Assembly (NCBI GenBank): GCA_964453055.1
Contig: CAYVOD010000060.1
Span: forward strand, 1-11,062
Length of the DNA stretch: 11,062 bases
Reading direction: 5' to 3'
DNA from: UBA2256 sp964453055
GTDB taxonomy: Bacteria; Spirochaetota; Spirochaetia; Treponematales; Rectinemataceae
Under the pieces are notes generated by a model. That model saw nothing but the letters and a program-made list of their open reading frames with translations, ran no database searches and was not told the DNA's origin. The translations under genes were made by a program, and so were the position numbers. This document shows, one piece after another, positions 1-6,617 of the stretch. Every line of letters begins with the position of its first letter. Position 1 is the stretch's first letter.

Positions 1-1913
1 AGCCTCGAGTTGACCGCCCAGCCTTCGGCGTTGAGCAGGGGGCCGATATTGCGCTTTCTCAGTTTCATGTAAGCGAGAATCATGGATGGTCCGGAAATCA
101 ACAGGAGGATCCCGACAATTCCGATGGGCATCCACACGCCCATGCCCACGAAGAGAGAGAGGATTCCCGTTACCATGGCGCCAATGCTGCCTAAGGCGAC
201 GCCGATGGCGGCCACCGTGCCGACATCCATCTTCTTGGGAACCGCCTGCTCGGGCTTGGCGTCGGCCTTGCCGGCCTGGGCGGCTACCTCGCCCGTCGAC
301 TTCATTTTGCTCATGCTGGCCGCCTCGGCTGAAGCGGCGCGTTTCATGGCCATGTCTTCCAGGGTCTTCACGAGCCACTTATATGGGCTGAAGAAGGCTT
401 CCCTAATGCTGATGGGCTGGACTACCACCTTGGTGATCACGGCATCCCAGCTTTCGCCATCGGTGTCGTAGAAAATTCCGTTTCTGCCCACGAAAATATT
501 GTCCGCGTCCCCTGCGGTGAGCCCCGCGACAATGGATTTTTTCTTGCCGTTTTTCTGGCTAAGGTCGCAGTACAACAGGTACATGGAAGCTAAACCCGCC
601 ATAGTGCCATGAGCCGCTGGGTTTTTTACGTCCATGCAGAACTCCAGCTCCCGAGCGTCCAGGAAAAGCTTGCCGGATTGGAAAACGCCCTTCTTCCGTA
701 GGTAAAAATTATCGAAATTGACGAAATTCTTTAGAATGACGATGAAATCCCTCTTCAGGAAAAGGAGGGTCTTGAGGTTTTTCAGGGCTTCGGCGGATTG
801 GGCTTTGGCAAGATCTTTTAGGACGAGGGCGCGAACCGCCTCAGCTTGGCTGACATCTGCCGAACCGGCGATGACTGCTTCGCCGAGGGCGCAGACTTCG
901 GCCGCGGGTTTTCGGCCAAGCCATGCGGCATAGGCTTCGATGCGGCCGGCATGTTCCTCCCAGGTCGCCTGGGCGATGGCTTTCGCGCCGTCGGCTCCCA
1001 TGAGCTTGAAAAACTCCGCGACCGCGGCGGCATAATTCGGATGCATGGCCGATTCCGGGTATAAAAGCCCTTCGCTGTTGGGAAGCGCCAAGGGAAGTTG
1101 GGAGAGCTCCGGCGAGTCGGCGGGAAGGTTTTTCGCGAGCAGAGCGGCCATGGAAGCCTCGAGGGCCGCGATAGCGGCGGGCGATTTGGACATCGCCAAG
1201 ACCCTGCAGCGCCTGAAATAATCGTTTACGGGATCCTTGATTAGCGCATAGAGCGCCGCCGCCTTCTCGCCTTTGGCTTGATCTGAAAAAGCCTCTTTAT
1301 ATGCAGGCAGTTCCGAGGACCATGCCTTGTACGCATCGAGATCGGCCAGGAACCGATCCAAGGCTGGGACATCGACGCCGGGATTCCCGCTGGCATCGTC
1401 GACTTTATAGCCCTGGGCGACTAAATACTCCAAAAAGGCTTTGAGCTTGGCATTCTTCGCCGATCCGGGAACGACGACTCCGTCGCCGTTGAATGGAAGG
1501 GCGGAGAAGGAAGCTACGGCTTTATCCAAGGAGGCCAAGTCGACGCTAGCGAGGTCAGAAGCACCGCCATTGATGGCGAGAACCTCGGCGAGGGCGGCCT
1601 TGACCCCCTCGTCCGAAACCTGGGAGGCTGACAGCGTATCGCTGCCCTCTAGCAGGCAATCGAGGTCCTTTAATTTCGACTTGAGTTCGTCGACGGAACG
1701 AAGAATATCGGGTACCCGGATTTTACCATCCTTGTCCGCATCCAGGTAATCGAGGCTTTCCCTTATACCGGGCTGGGCAGAGGGCATCGCCAGGGCGGCC
1801 CAAAGCTTTTGATCCAGATCCGCCAGGGTAGCGATGTCCTCGCCCTTCCTGATCACGAATTGATCGACTCCGCCGATGCGGGCAAAAGTCCAGTCGTTGC
1901 CGGATTTTTTCAT
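1..1913 (-). CDS. EF-hand-like, C-terminally membrane-anchored protein of unknown function (3' end outside window)
   Basis: I read this frame codon by codon from the ATG at 1913 to the left edge. It stays open for 637 codons with no stop, so the C-terminus is missing. The start has an AAGGAG ribosome-binding site (1922-1927) 8 nt upstream. There is no signal peptide. Residues 58-69 (DADKDGKIRVPD) match an EF-hand calcium loop, with Asp at positions 1, 3, 5 and 12 and Gly at 6. Residues 140-151 (PFNGDGVVVPGS) look like a decayed second copy. The middle is Ala/Leu/Lys/Glu-rich and probably helical. A DTDG segment (483-486) precedes a Trp-Asp pair. After a low-complexity Ala/Lys linker, residues about 564-614 hold two hydrophobic membrane segments, followed by a basic stretch (KLRKR). 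I infer a mainly cytoplasmic protein held in the inner membrane by its C-terminal part and possibly calcium-responsive. I do not recognise the family. Confidence 0.85.
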   Translation of the reverse strand, partial: MKKSGNDWTFARIGGVDQFVIRKGEDIATLADLDQKLWAALAMPSAQPGIRESLDYLDADKDGKIRVPDILRSVDELKSKLKDLDCLLEGSDTLSASQVSDEGVKAALAEVLAINGGASDLASVDLASLDKAVASFSALPFNGDGVVVPGSAKNAKLKAFLEYLVAQGYKVDDASGNPGVDVPALDRFLADLDAYKAWSSELPAYKEAFSDQAKGEKAAALYALIKDPVNDYFRRCRVLAMSKSPAAIAALEASMAALLAKNLPADSPELSQLPLALPNSEGLLYPESAMHPNYAAAVAEFFKLMGADGAKAIAQATWEEHAGRIEAYAAWLGRKPAAEVCALGEAVIAGSADVSQAEAVRALVLKDLAKAQSAEALKNLKTLLFLKRDFIVILKNFVNFDNFYLRKKGVFQSGKLFLDARELEFCMDVKNPAAHGTMAGLASMYLLYCDLSQKNGKKKSIVAGLTAGDADNIFVGRNGIFYDTDGESWDAVITKVVVQPISIREAFFSPYKWLVKTLEDMAMKRAASAEAASMSKMKSTGEVAAQAGKADAKPEQAVPKKMDVGTVAAIGVALGSIGAMVTGILSLFVGMGVWMPIGIVGILLLISGPSMILAYMKLRKRNIGPLLNAEGWAVNSR

Positions 1914-1943
1914 ATTCTCGGCTCCTTAATGTATTTAAGTACT

Positions 1944-1949
1944 ATTTTA
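1944..1949 (-). promoter_or_regulatory. weak candidate -10 element for the EF-hand-like gene
   Basis: The minus strand reads TAAAAT here, one base away from the sigma70 -10 consensus. It lies 30 nt upstream of the start codon in an AT-rich stretch (about 1920-1990) that contrasts with the GC-rich genes. No convincing -35 hexamer sits 16-18 nt further upstream, so this is only a candidate. The rest of the 204-bp divergent spacer holds the thioredoxin promoter and nothing else that I can see. Confidence 0.3.
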
Positions 1950-2036
1950 GCAATTAATCTGAAGTATTAGTCTTTTTCCATATTTACGCAAGTGGAGAAA
2001 AGCGGCGAACAATCGCGCAAAGGCGGATCCTTCCAT

Positions 2037-2066
2037 TTGACCCTGATCCGCCGCTTTGGCTATACT
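2037..2066 (+). promoter_or_regulatory. sigma70-type promoter of the thioredoxin gene
   Basis: TTGACC (2037-2042) and TATACT (2061-2066) are separated by 18 nt. They match the -35 and -10 consensus at 5/6 positions each. This predicts a transcript start near 2073 and a leader of about 45 nt before the ATG at 2118. It is the best-looking promoter in the window and suggests that thioredoxin has its own transcript. Confidence 0.7.
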
Positions 2067-2117
2067 ATAAATGATCAAGCGTAAAGCAATCCGTCCACCA
2101 TAGAGCAAGGAGCTATC

Positions 2118-2435
2118 ATGAGCGTCGAAGTCACCCTGACATCAGCGAATTTCCAAAAGGAAGTGCTGGAGTCCGCCATTCCCGTTCTCGTCGATTTTTG
2201 GGCCGAGTGGTGCATGCCCTGCAGGATGATCGCGCCCTCGATCGCTCAGATCGCTCAGGCATACGAAGGCAAAGTGAAAGTTGGCAAGGTCAACGTCGAC
2301 GACGAAGGAGATATCGCTTCGCAATACGGCATTATTTCCATCCCTACCCTTCTTTACTTCAAGGACGGACAGATGATCAAGCAAAAAGTTGGAGCTTTGC
2401 CCAAGCACGAGATCGAAAACTTCATCAAAGCATAA
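2118..2435 (+). CDS. trxA: thioredoxin with a CMPC active site
   Basis: This is a full-length thioredoxin of 105 residues, the usual size for bacterial TrxA, and a cytoplasmic thiol-disulfide carrier normally reduced by thioredoxin reductase. The fold landmarks are all present: the buried Asp26 in VDFWAEW, the redox pair Cys32/Cys35, the cis-proline Pro76 in SIPT, and the FKDGQ turn with Gly92 after it. The odd point is the active site, WCMPC instead of the near-universal WCGPC. Changes between the two cysteines are known to shift thioredoxin redox potential and partner choice. An AAGGAG ribosome-binding site (2107-2112) lies 5 nt before the ATG. The gene has its own promoter and is followed by a hairpin terminator, so it appears monocistronic. 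No thioredoxin reductase is in the window. Confidence 0.95.
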   Translation: MSVEVTLTSANFQKEVLESAIPVLVDFWAEWCMPCRMIAPSIAQIAQAYEGKVKVGKVNVDDEGDIASQYGIISIPTLLYFKDGQMIKQKVGALPKHEIENFIKA

Positions 2436-2439
2436 AAAC

Positions 2440-2502
2440 AGCGGCAGCGACGTTTCTCCGAACTTACGGAGAACCTTGCCTGCCGGGTTTTCTGCCGCTT
2501 TT
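2440..2502. terminator. bidirectional nested-hairpin terminator between convergent genes
   Basis: An outer 8-bp stem pairs AGCGGCAG (2440-2447) with CTGCCGCT (2492-2499). Inside it is a perfect 7-bp hairpin, TTCTCCG (2454-2460) with CGGAGAA (2467-2473) and a 6-nt loop. On the plus strand the outer stem runs into TTTT after the thioredoxin gene. On the minus strand it is followed by GTTTTT after the lipoprotein stop codon. The structure overlaps the last codons of the lipoprotein gene. The right arm can also pair with GCGGC at 2504-2508 to form a short alternative hairpin. Confidence 0.6.
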
Positions 2503-3486
2503 AGCGGCTAGGGCCCTGGGCTCCAGGCTGCCGGGGCTCTGAGAACCGCTCTCGCCGACATACCAGGCTTCCTTCCCTTTTGGAGCGGCGCTGAGACGGT
2601 GAAACGGTCTGGAAGACGAATTTTTCCACCGCAACGCGTCCTCCCAAGCCGTGGGACTAGAACATTCCCAGATACCGCTGAGAGCCATTTCGTCTAGAAG
2701 CGCGGAGATTTTCGAGGTATCGACCTCGCCACCTTTCTCTTCCTCGGCAAAGAAAAGACCATCCTCCACGGGGCCTGAGGATCGATTGCGCAGTACGATC
2801 ACGCCGGTCGCGTCGGGGATTCCCCCGCCGGAGGCCCAGAAGTCCCTCCCTCGCGAATTCGCGTCCACGCCTCCCGACAGACCAAGGTCGTCATCGCATT
2901 CATCCTTTTCTTGGGGAATGCCCTCGGGCGAGCAGTGGAGGACAATCAGCTCGCCGGCCTTTACGTAGCATGGAGGAAAGGTATAGCTGGCTAATTTGAC
3001 CGTGCTCGCCCACTGCAGCTGGATTCCGCCCAGGTTGCCTTCCTCCTGGACGAGTAGCTCGACATAGTCCCTATGGAAATTGCTCGCCGACGTATTCTTG
3101 CCGGGCTGAACCTCGTTGAGCCTGAGCCTGGCCGGAACAGGGTTATAGCCGACAAAATCAAAAAGAAACCTCGTGCTATTGCCCGCAGAGTCCTTGACCT
3201 CCCCGAAGAGGCTGCAAGCTTTTCCAGGCTCGGCTTCGGGGTCGAGCCCGACTCTTAGCAAAGGACCTTCGGCGCTCGGCGTGGCGGTGATGCCGGCAGG
3301 GGAGAAGGCGAAGCTAGCCATTACCGGAAGAATTTCTTCGTCGAAGAGGATCGAGTAATTATGGACATCCGTCTGGCCAGCATCCAGGACCGACGGAGGA
3401 CGGATATCCCCGATGGGGAGGAACAACTCCGCGGGCCTGGGCGAACAAGCTAGAAGACCGAGACAAAGAACCAGCACCTTCCTCAT
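2464..3486 (-). CDS. lipoprotein with Ig-like and lamin-tail-like domains
   Basis: A 340-residue exported protein. The N-terminus is a short lipoprotein signal (MRK, hydrophobic core, lipobox LLAC) with the predicted lipidated Cys14, so the mature protein should sit in an envelope membrane. Residues about 30-112 resemble the bacterial SbsA-type Ig-like domain, with a FDEEI strand near the start and the typical ending VKDSAGNS (97-104). Residues about 119-235 resemble a lamin-tail domain: LRLNEVQPG, then a DYVEL strand and YTFPP before a KAGELIVLH strand. The C-terminal Trp...SPGSLEP pattern is also typical of lamin-tail proteins. Such domains in bacterial secreted proteins are taken to mediate adhesion or binding; no enzymatic motif is seen. 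GGGGAGG lies about 10 nt before the ATG. The gene diverges from rpiB and converges on thioredoxin. Domain calls are from pattern recognition only. Confidence 0.85.
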   Translation of the reverse strand: MRKVLVLCLGLLACSPRPAELFLPIGDIRPPSVLDAGQTDVHNYSILFDEEILPVMASFAFSPAGITATPSAEGPLLRVGLDPEAEPGKACSLFGEVKDSAGNSTRFLFDFVGYNPVPARLRLNEVQPGKNTSASNFHRDYVELLVQEEGNLGGIQLQWASTVKLASYTFPPCYVKAGELIVLHCSPEGIPQEKDECDDDLGLSGGVDANSRGRDFWASGGGIPDATGVIVLRNRSSGPVEDGLFFAEEEKGGEVDTSKISALLDEMALSGIWECSSPTAWEDALRWKNSSSRPFHRLSAAPKGKEAWYVGESGSQSPGSLEPRALAAKSGRKPGRQGSP

Positions 3487-3513
3487 CGGCTACAGGCCTC
3501 CCCACAGCCTGCA

Positions 3514-3529
3514 ACGCGGCATTCCGCGT
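3514..3529. repeat. GC-rich inverted repeat in the lipoprotein/rpiB divergent spacer
   Basis: ACGCGG (3514-3519) and CCGCGT (3524-3529) form a perfect 6-bp inverted repeat around CATT. Outside it, GCAAC (3511-3515) and GTTGC (3532-3536) add a looser outer symmetry. It lies 28 bp upstream of the lipoprotein start and 50 bp upstream of rpiB, just before the candidate rpiB -35 element. It could be an operator for either gene or a hairpin in the lipoprotein leader RNA. A chance palindrome in GC-rich DNA is also possible. Confidence 0.4.
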
Positions 3530-3543
3530 CGGTTGCTTCAATA

Positions 3544-3573
3544 TTGCCTCGTAGCCTTTCCCGCGAGTAAGAT
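3544..3573 (+). promoter_or_regulatory. candidate rpiB promoter, possibly giving a leaderless mRNA
   Basis: TTGCCT (3544-3549) and TAAGAT (3568-3573) are separated by 18 nt, each matching consensus at 4/6 positions. The expected transcript start falls at about 3580, the A of the rpiB ATG. No Shine-Dalgarno sequence precedes that ATG, which fits a leaderless message. Confidence 0.4.
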
Positions 3574-3579
3574 ACTTCC

Positions 3580-4011
3580 ATGAATATCCTGATTGCCAAC
3601 GATCATGGCGCTGTCGAGCTGAAAAAAAGAATCGTGCTATGGCTGTCCCAGAAAGGGCATATGGTCAAGAATCTCGGTGTCGACAGCGAGGAGAGAGTGG
3701 ATTACCCGGATATAGCCAGCGACGCCGTGAAGGCTTTCAAGCGGGGGGGCTTCGATTTCGGCATACTCTTGTGCGGCACGGGAATAGGCATTTCCATAGC
3801 GGCCAACAGGCATCCTGGCATTCGCTGCGCCCTCGTCCACGACAGCTTTACGGCCCTCATGGCCAAGGAGCACAACAACGCCAACTTCATCGCCTTCGGC
3901 GGCAGGGTTCAGTACAGAGAGAGGCCCGAAGACCTGCTGGAAGTGTTCATGAACGCCAGCTTCCAGGGAGGCAGGCACGAGGAACGGGTAGAAAAAATCG
4001 ACAAGCAATGA
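3580..4011 (+). CDS. rpiB: ribose-5-phosphate isomerase B (RpiB/LacAB family)
   Basis: A 143-residue enzyme of the usual family length that interconverts ribulose 5-phosphate and ribose 5-phosphate in the cytoplasmic non-oxidative pentose phosphate pathway. Diagnostic motifs: NDHG with Asp8-His9 near the start, the catalytic loop CGTGIG with Cys65 and Thr67, SIAANRHPGIR (72-82) for phosphate binding, and EHNNANFIAFGGR (97-109) with His98. The start is fixed by the family N-terminus (MNILIANDHG), although no ribosome-binding site is visible. Some family members act on allose or galactose 6-phosphate instead. The Cys-containing catalytic loop fits a true RpiB, but the substrate cannot be settled by eye. 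The gene stands alone between a divergent lipoprotein gene and a convergent ROK gene. I see no clear terminator in the 42-nt gap after it. Confidence 0.95.
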   Translation: MNILIANDHGAVELKKRIVLWLSQKGHMVKNLGVDSEERVDYPDIASDAVKAFKRGGFDFGILLCGTGIGISIAANRHPGIRCALVHDSFTALMAKEHNNANFIAFGGRVQYRERPEDLLEVFMNASFQGGRHEERVEKIDKQ

Positions 4012-4053
4012 ACGTCTATAGTTTTCGATGATCATGCGCGGCTTTCGGGATAA

Positions 4054-5109
4054 TCATCCCCTGGATGCCGCAAAGTGCTCTAGGGTGTTATAGCCTAGCG
4101 AAGCCATGGCTTCGCGGCTCTCCACGAGGGAAGCGCCGTAAAGCGCGGCGCCGTAGAGCCCCGCCTTTTGGGAAAACCGGGCTAGTTCCACGCGACATTC
4201 TTTCCAGCCGTCTCGGTAGACGAGCTTGGGCAAGAGGGCCTGGACGCTGGCGCGCAGGTGGGGGGCTCCTTCTATGACGCCGCCGCCCAGGACCAAGGTG
4301 TCGGGGGCAAGGAGGGCCAATCCGGTAGCGGCGGCCCGCGCGAGCGCCGCCGCGGCGATGGAATCGACGAGCTCCGCCAAAGGGTCGCCGCCGGCGTAGG
4401 CGGCGTACACGTCGCGGGCGTTGAGCCGTTCCCCGGCGCGCGCGCGGGCCGCCAGCGCGGAGCCCTCAAAGCCCTTGCCGGCTCCCCTATAGCCCAGACT
4501 GCCCAACCTCGCATCCCTGCCCAAAGCCAGATCGACGGCGATCCTGCCTATCGAAGGCCCCGAAGCGTAGGTCTCGGCGCAGCCCGAGACCCCGCAGGCG
4601 CAGGGCCTGCCTTCGGGCTCTACGACGCAATGCCCGATCTCCACGGCCCGGTCGTCGCATCCGCCCAAAATCCGGCCGTCCTCCACGAAGCCGCCGCCTA
4701 TACCCGTTCCCAATCCTATGAAGAGAAGCGCCGAGGAAACGCCAGCCCGGGCTCCCCACTCCGCGTAGGCCGCCAGGTTGGCGTCGTTCCTCACGACGCA
4801 GGGAGCTTCAGCCATCTTCGCGACGGCCTCTCCCAAGCCAGTTCCCTCCCATTCCGCGATATTCGCCGCCATGCCCACCACCACCCCGGACCTGTCCACG
4901 CCGCCGGGGGTACCCACCCCCACCGAGGAGAGGTGGCCAAGGCTCGATAGTTCATCCACCAGGTCGGCTATGCCTCGAAGCACCGCAGCCCTTCCTTTTC
5001 CCGCGGGAGTGCTTCGTACCGCCTCGATACGCCTAACCCCCGACCGATCCAGCAGGATTCCTTTCAGGCTCTGGCCGCCAATGTCTATCCCGGCGTAATA
5101 CTTTTCCAT
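4054..5109 (-). CDS. ROK-family sugar kinase
   Basis: A 351-residue ROK (repressor/ORF/kinase) protein. There is no N-terminal helix-turn-helix, so it is a kinase-type member and not a repressor. The ATP-binding start is GIDIGGQSLKG (7-17). The catalytic Asp109 lies in RNDAN (107-111), and the second phosphate loop is LGTGIGGG (133-140). The structural zinc site is His160 plus Cys170, Cys172 and Cys177 in the CACGVSGC pattern. GGGVIEG in the C-terminal lobe is also typical. Family members phosphorylate glucose, fructose, N-acetylglucosamine or N-acetylmannosamine; the exact sugar is not readable here. One oddity is that the usual GEIGH segment reads VEIGH (Val156). The gene follows the beta-CASP RNase gene by 16 nt with only a weak ribosome-binding site, so it is probably co-transcribed with it. 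Confidence 0.92.
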   Translation of the reverse strand: MEKYYAGIDIGGQSLKGILLDRSGVRRIEAVRSTPAGKGRAAVLRGIADLVDELSSLGHLSSVGVGTPGGVDRSGVVVGMAANIAEWEGTGLGEAVAKMAEAPCVVRNDANLAAYAEWGARAGVSSALLFIGLGTGIGGGFVEDGRILGGCDDRAVEIGHCVVEPEGRPCACGVSGCAETYASGPSIGRIAVDLALGRDARLGSLGYRGAGKGFEGSALAARARAGERLNARDVYAAYAGGDPLAELVDSIAAAALARAAATGLALLAPDTLVLGGGVIEGAPHLRASVQALLPKLVYRDGWKECRVELARFSQKAGLYGAALYGASLVESREAMASLGYNTLEHFAASRG

Positions 5110-5125
5110 TCGCGTATTTTCCGCT

Positions 5126-6544
5126 TCAATCCAGCGAGTATTTTTGCTTCGCCTTGACTATCTCCACCGAAGGGAAGCCCGCCGCCTGGAGCTTAGCCTT
5201 CATCGAATCGAGCGCCTTTGTCTCGCCGTGAACCAAAAGTATCTGTTTAAGATTTTTCGTGTCCGTCTCCGACAGCCACTCCAAGCTCTCCTTCCAATCG
5301 GCATGGGCCGAGAAAGCGTCGATGACTTTGACATCGGCGGCTACCTTATAAAAATCCCCGTGAATTCTCACTTCCTTCGCCCCATCCCTGATCCTTCGCC
5401 CGAGAGTGCCCTCGGCCATATAGCCTACGATAAGAATCGTGTTCTGCGGGCTGGAAATATTATGGATCAGGTGATGCTGAATCCGCCCCACCTCGCACAT
5501 CCCGTCCGCCGAGATGACGATCATCGGCCCTTTGGCCACGTTCAGCGCCTTCGAGTCTTCGACGCTGCGGGAAAAATGAAGGCTGGCGAAACCGAAGGGA
5601 TTTTCCGAGTGGGTGGTGAAGGCATCGTGAGTCTCTTTGTCGTAGCATTCGGGATGAATCCGGAAAATGCTCGTAGCGTCCACGGCCATGGGAGAGTCAA
5701 CCCAGATAGGAACCTCGGGGATTCTTCCCTGGTCCAGGAGCAAATGAAGGTTGAAGACAAGTTCCTGAGTCCGCTCCACCGCGAAAGCGGGAATGATCAC
5801 TTTCCCGCCCCTTCCGGCGGTGGATCTGACCGCTTCCGCCAACCTCTCTATGGCGTCGCTCGTGTTTTCGTGCAGTTTGTCGCCATAAGTGCTCTCCATC
5901 ATCAGAAGATCCAGACCGTCCAAGTGTTCCGGGTCCCGGATTATCGGCTTGTTTTTCCGTCCCAAGTCCCCGGAAAAGCCTATCGTCCGCTTGGCGCCGT
6001 TTTTTGGCTTAAGCGTCATGCGAACCAGCGCGGAGCCTAGGATATGCCCCGCATCACTGAATTCCACGCTTACCCCTTCGGTTACCTCAATCGGCCTGTG
6101 GTAGTTGATCGTGACGAACTGCTCCATGGTTTTAACTACGTCAAGGTCATCGTACAAAGGTTTCCAGTCGAATTTCTCGTTCCGTTTTGCCGCCTGGCGG
6201 GAAAGGTAGTCCGCGTCCCTTGCCTGGATGTGCGCCGAATCCATCATGACGAGGTTGGCCAGATCCCTCGTGGCCGCAGTGGCGAAGATATTTCCCGAGA
6301 AACCCTTTTTGACCAGATAGGGCAAAAGGCCGCAGTGATCGAAGTGGGCGTGGGTCAGAACCACCGCGTCAAGCGATCCGGGGTCTATATCCTCAGGTAG
6401 CGCCCGGTTTTTCGCATCCGATTCCGCTCTTCTTCCCTGGAAGGCTCCGCAATCCACAAGAATCCTTTTCCCCTCGAATTCCACCAGGTGTTTCGAGCCC
6501 GTTACCTCGCCCGCGGCGCCCAGCGATCTTATATATGCGTCCAT
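5126..6544 (-). CDS. beta-CASP metallo-beta-lactamase ribonuclease (bacterial CPSF-like)
   Basis: A 472-residue protein of the beta-CASP branch of zinc-dependent nucleases, which cut or trim RNA in the cytoplasm. Metal-binding motifs in order: HAHFDH (65-70), His167 in DAGHILGSA, Asp193 in SGDLGR, and His439 in LLVHGE. beta-CASP motifs: A is Glu217 in MESTYGD, B is PAFAVERTQEL (252-262), C is His414 in FSAHADW. SADGMCEVGR and MAEGTLGRR are also typical. The pattern fits the CPSF-73/YSH1-like bacterial proteins better than RNase J. I chose the ATG at 6544 because the family N-terminus begins MDAYIRSLGAAGEVTGS. An open frame extends 47 codons upstream to 6685, but that would overlap the divergent methyltransferase gene and carries no family features. 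No Shine-Dalgarno precedes 6544. It heads an operon with the ROK kinase. Confidence 0.92.
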   Translation of the reverse strand: MDAYIRSLGAAGEVTGSKHLVEFEGKRILVDCGAFQGRRAESDAKNRALPEDIDPGSLDAVVLTHAHFDHCGLLPYLVKKGFSGNIFATAATRDLANLVMMDSAHIQARDADYLSRQAAKRNEKFDWKPLYDDLDVVKTMEQFVTINYHRPIEVTEGVSVEFSDAGHILGSALVRMTLKPKNGAKRTIGFSGDLGRKNKPIIRDPEHLDGLDLLMMESTYGDKLHENTSDAIERLAEAVRSTAGRGGKVIIPAFAVERTQELVFNLHLLLDQGRIPEVPIWVDSPMAVDATSIFRIHPECYDKETHDAFTTHSENPFGFASLHFSRSVEDSKALNVAKGPMIVISADGMCEVGRIQHHLIHNISSPQNTILIVGYMAEGTLGRRIRDGAKEVRIHGDFYKVAADVKVIDAFSAHADWKESLEWLSETDTKNLKQILLVHGETKALDSMKAKLQAAGFPSVEIVKAKQKYSLD

Positions 6545-6550
6545 GTCATT

Positions 6551-6559
6551 AATATAACA
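6551..6559 (-). promoter_or_regulatory. candidate extended -10 promoter of the beta-CASP RNase gene
   Basis: The minus strand reads TGTTATATT, an extended -10 (TGn followed by TATATT, 5/6 to consensus). The -35 region is poor, as is common for extended -10 promoters. Only 6 nt separate the -10 from the ATG at 6544, so transcription would begin at about the start codon and the mRNA would be leaderless. Confidence 0.4.
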
Positions 6560-6577
6560 CCGATAGCGCCCATGTAC

Positions 6578-6605
6578 TTGCGAAATTCGCCTATATCGGC
6601 ATACT
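6578..6605 (+). promoter_or_regulatory. candidate promoter of the RNA methyltransferase-pyrBI operon
   Basis: TTGCGA (6578-6583) and CATACT (6600-6605) are separated by 16 nt. The predicted start is near 6612, leaving about 6 nt before the ATG at 6618. No ribosome-binding site is present in that short leader. It is divergent from the RNase promoter, with all elements packed into 73 bp. Confidence 0.4.
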
Positions 6606-6617
6606 ATCTTTCTCAGC

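Noticed and set aside
82..471. 129-codon open frame on the plus strand near the left edge
   Set aside because: Antisense to the long EF-hand-like gene, which is open across the whole region and has a good ribosome-binding site.
1914..2117. Possible small RNA or riboswitch in the divergent spacer before thioredoxin
   Set aside because: Apart from the promoter and ribosome-binding sites I see no stable stem or known riboswitch pattern. The predicted leader is only about 45 nt.
4027..4058. Possible hairpin between rpiB and the ROK gene (GATGAT with ATCATC)
   Set aside because: Only 6 bp of AT-rich stem with a 20-nt loop and no T-run; too weak to call a terminator.
4258..4950. 230-codon open frame on the plus strand
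   Set aside because: Antisense to the ROK kinase gene. Its Gly/Ala/Arg-rich composition is what a GC-rich shadow frame gives.
5144..6040. 298-codon open frame on the plus strand
   Set aside because: It lies wholly antisense to the beta-CASP RNase gene, whose motifs are unmistakable. The product shows no recognisable motif and there is no ribosome-binding site.
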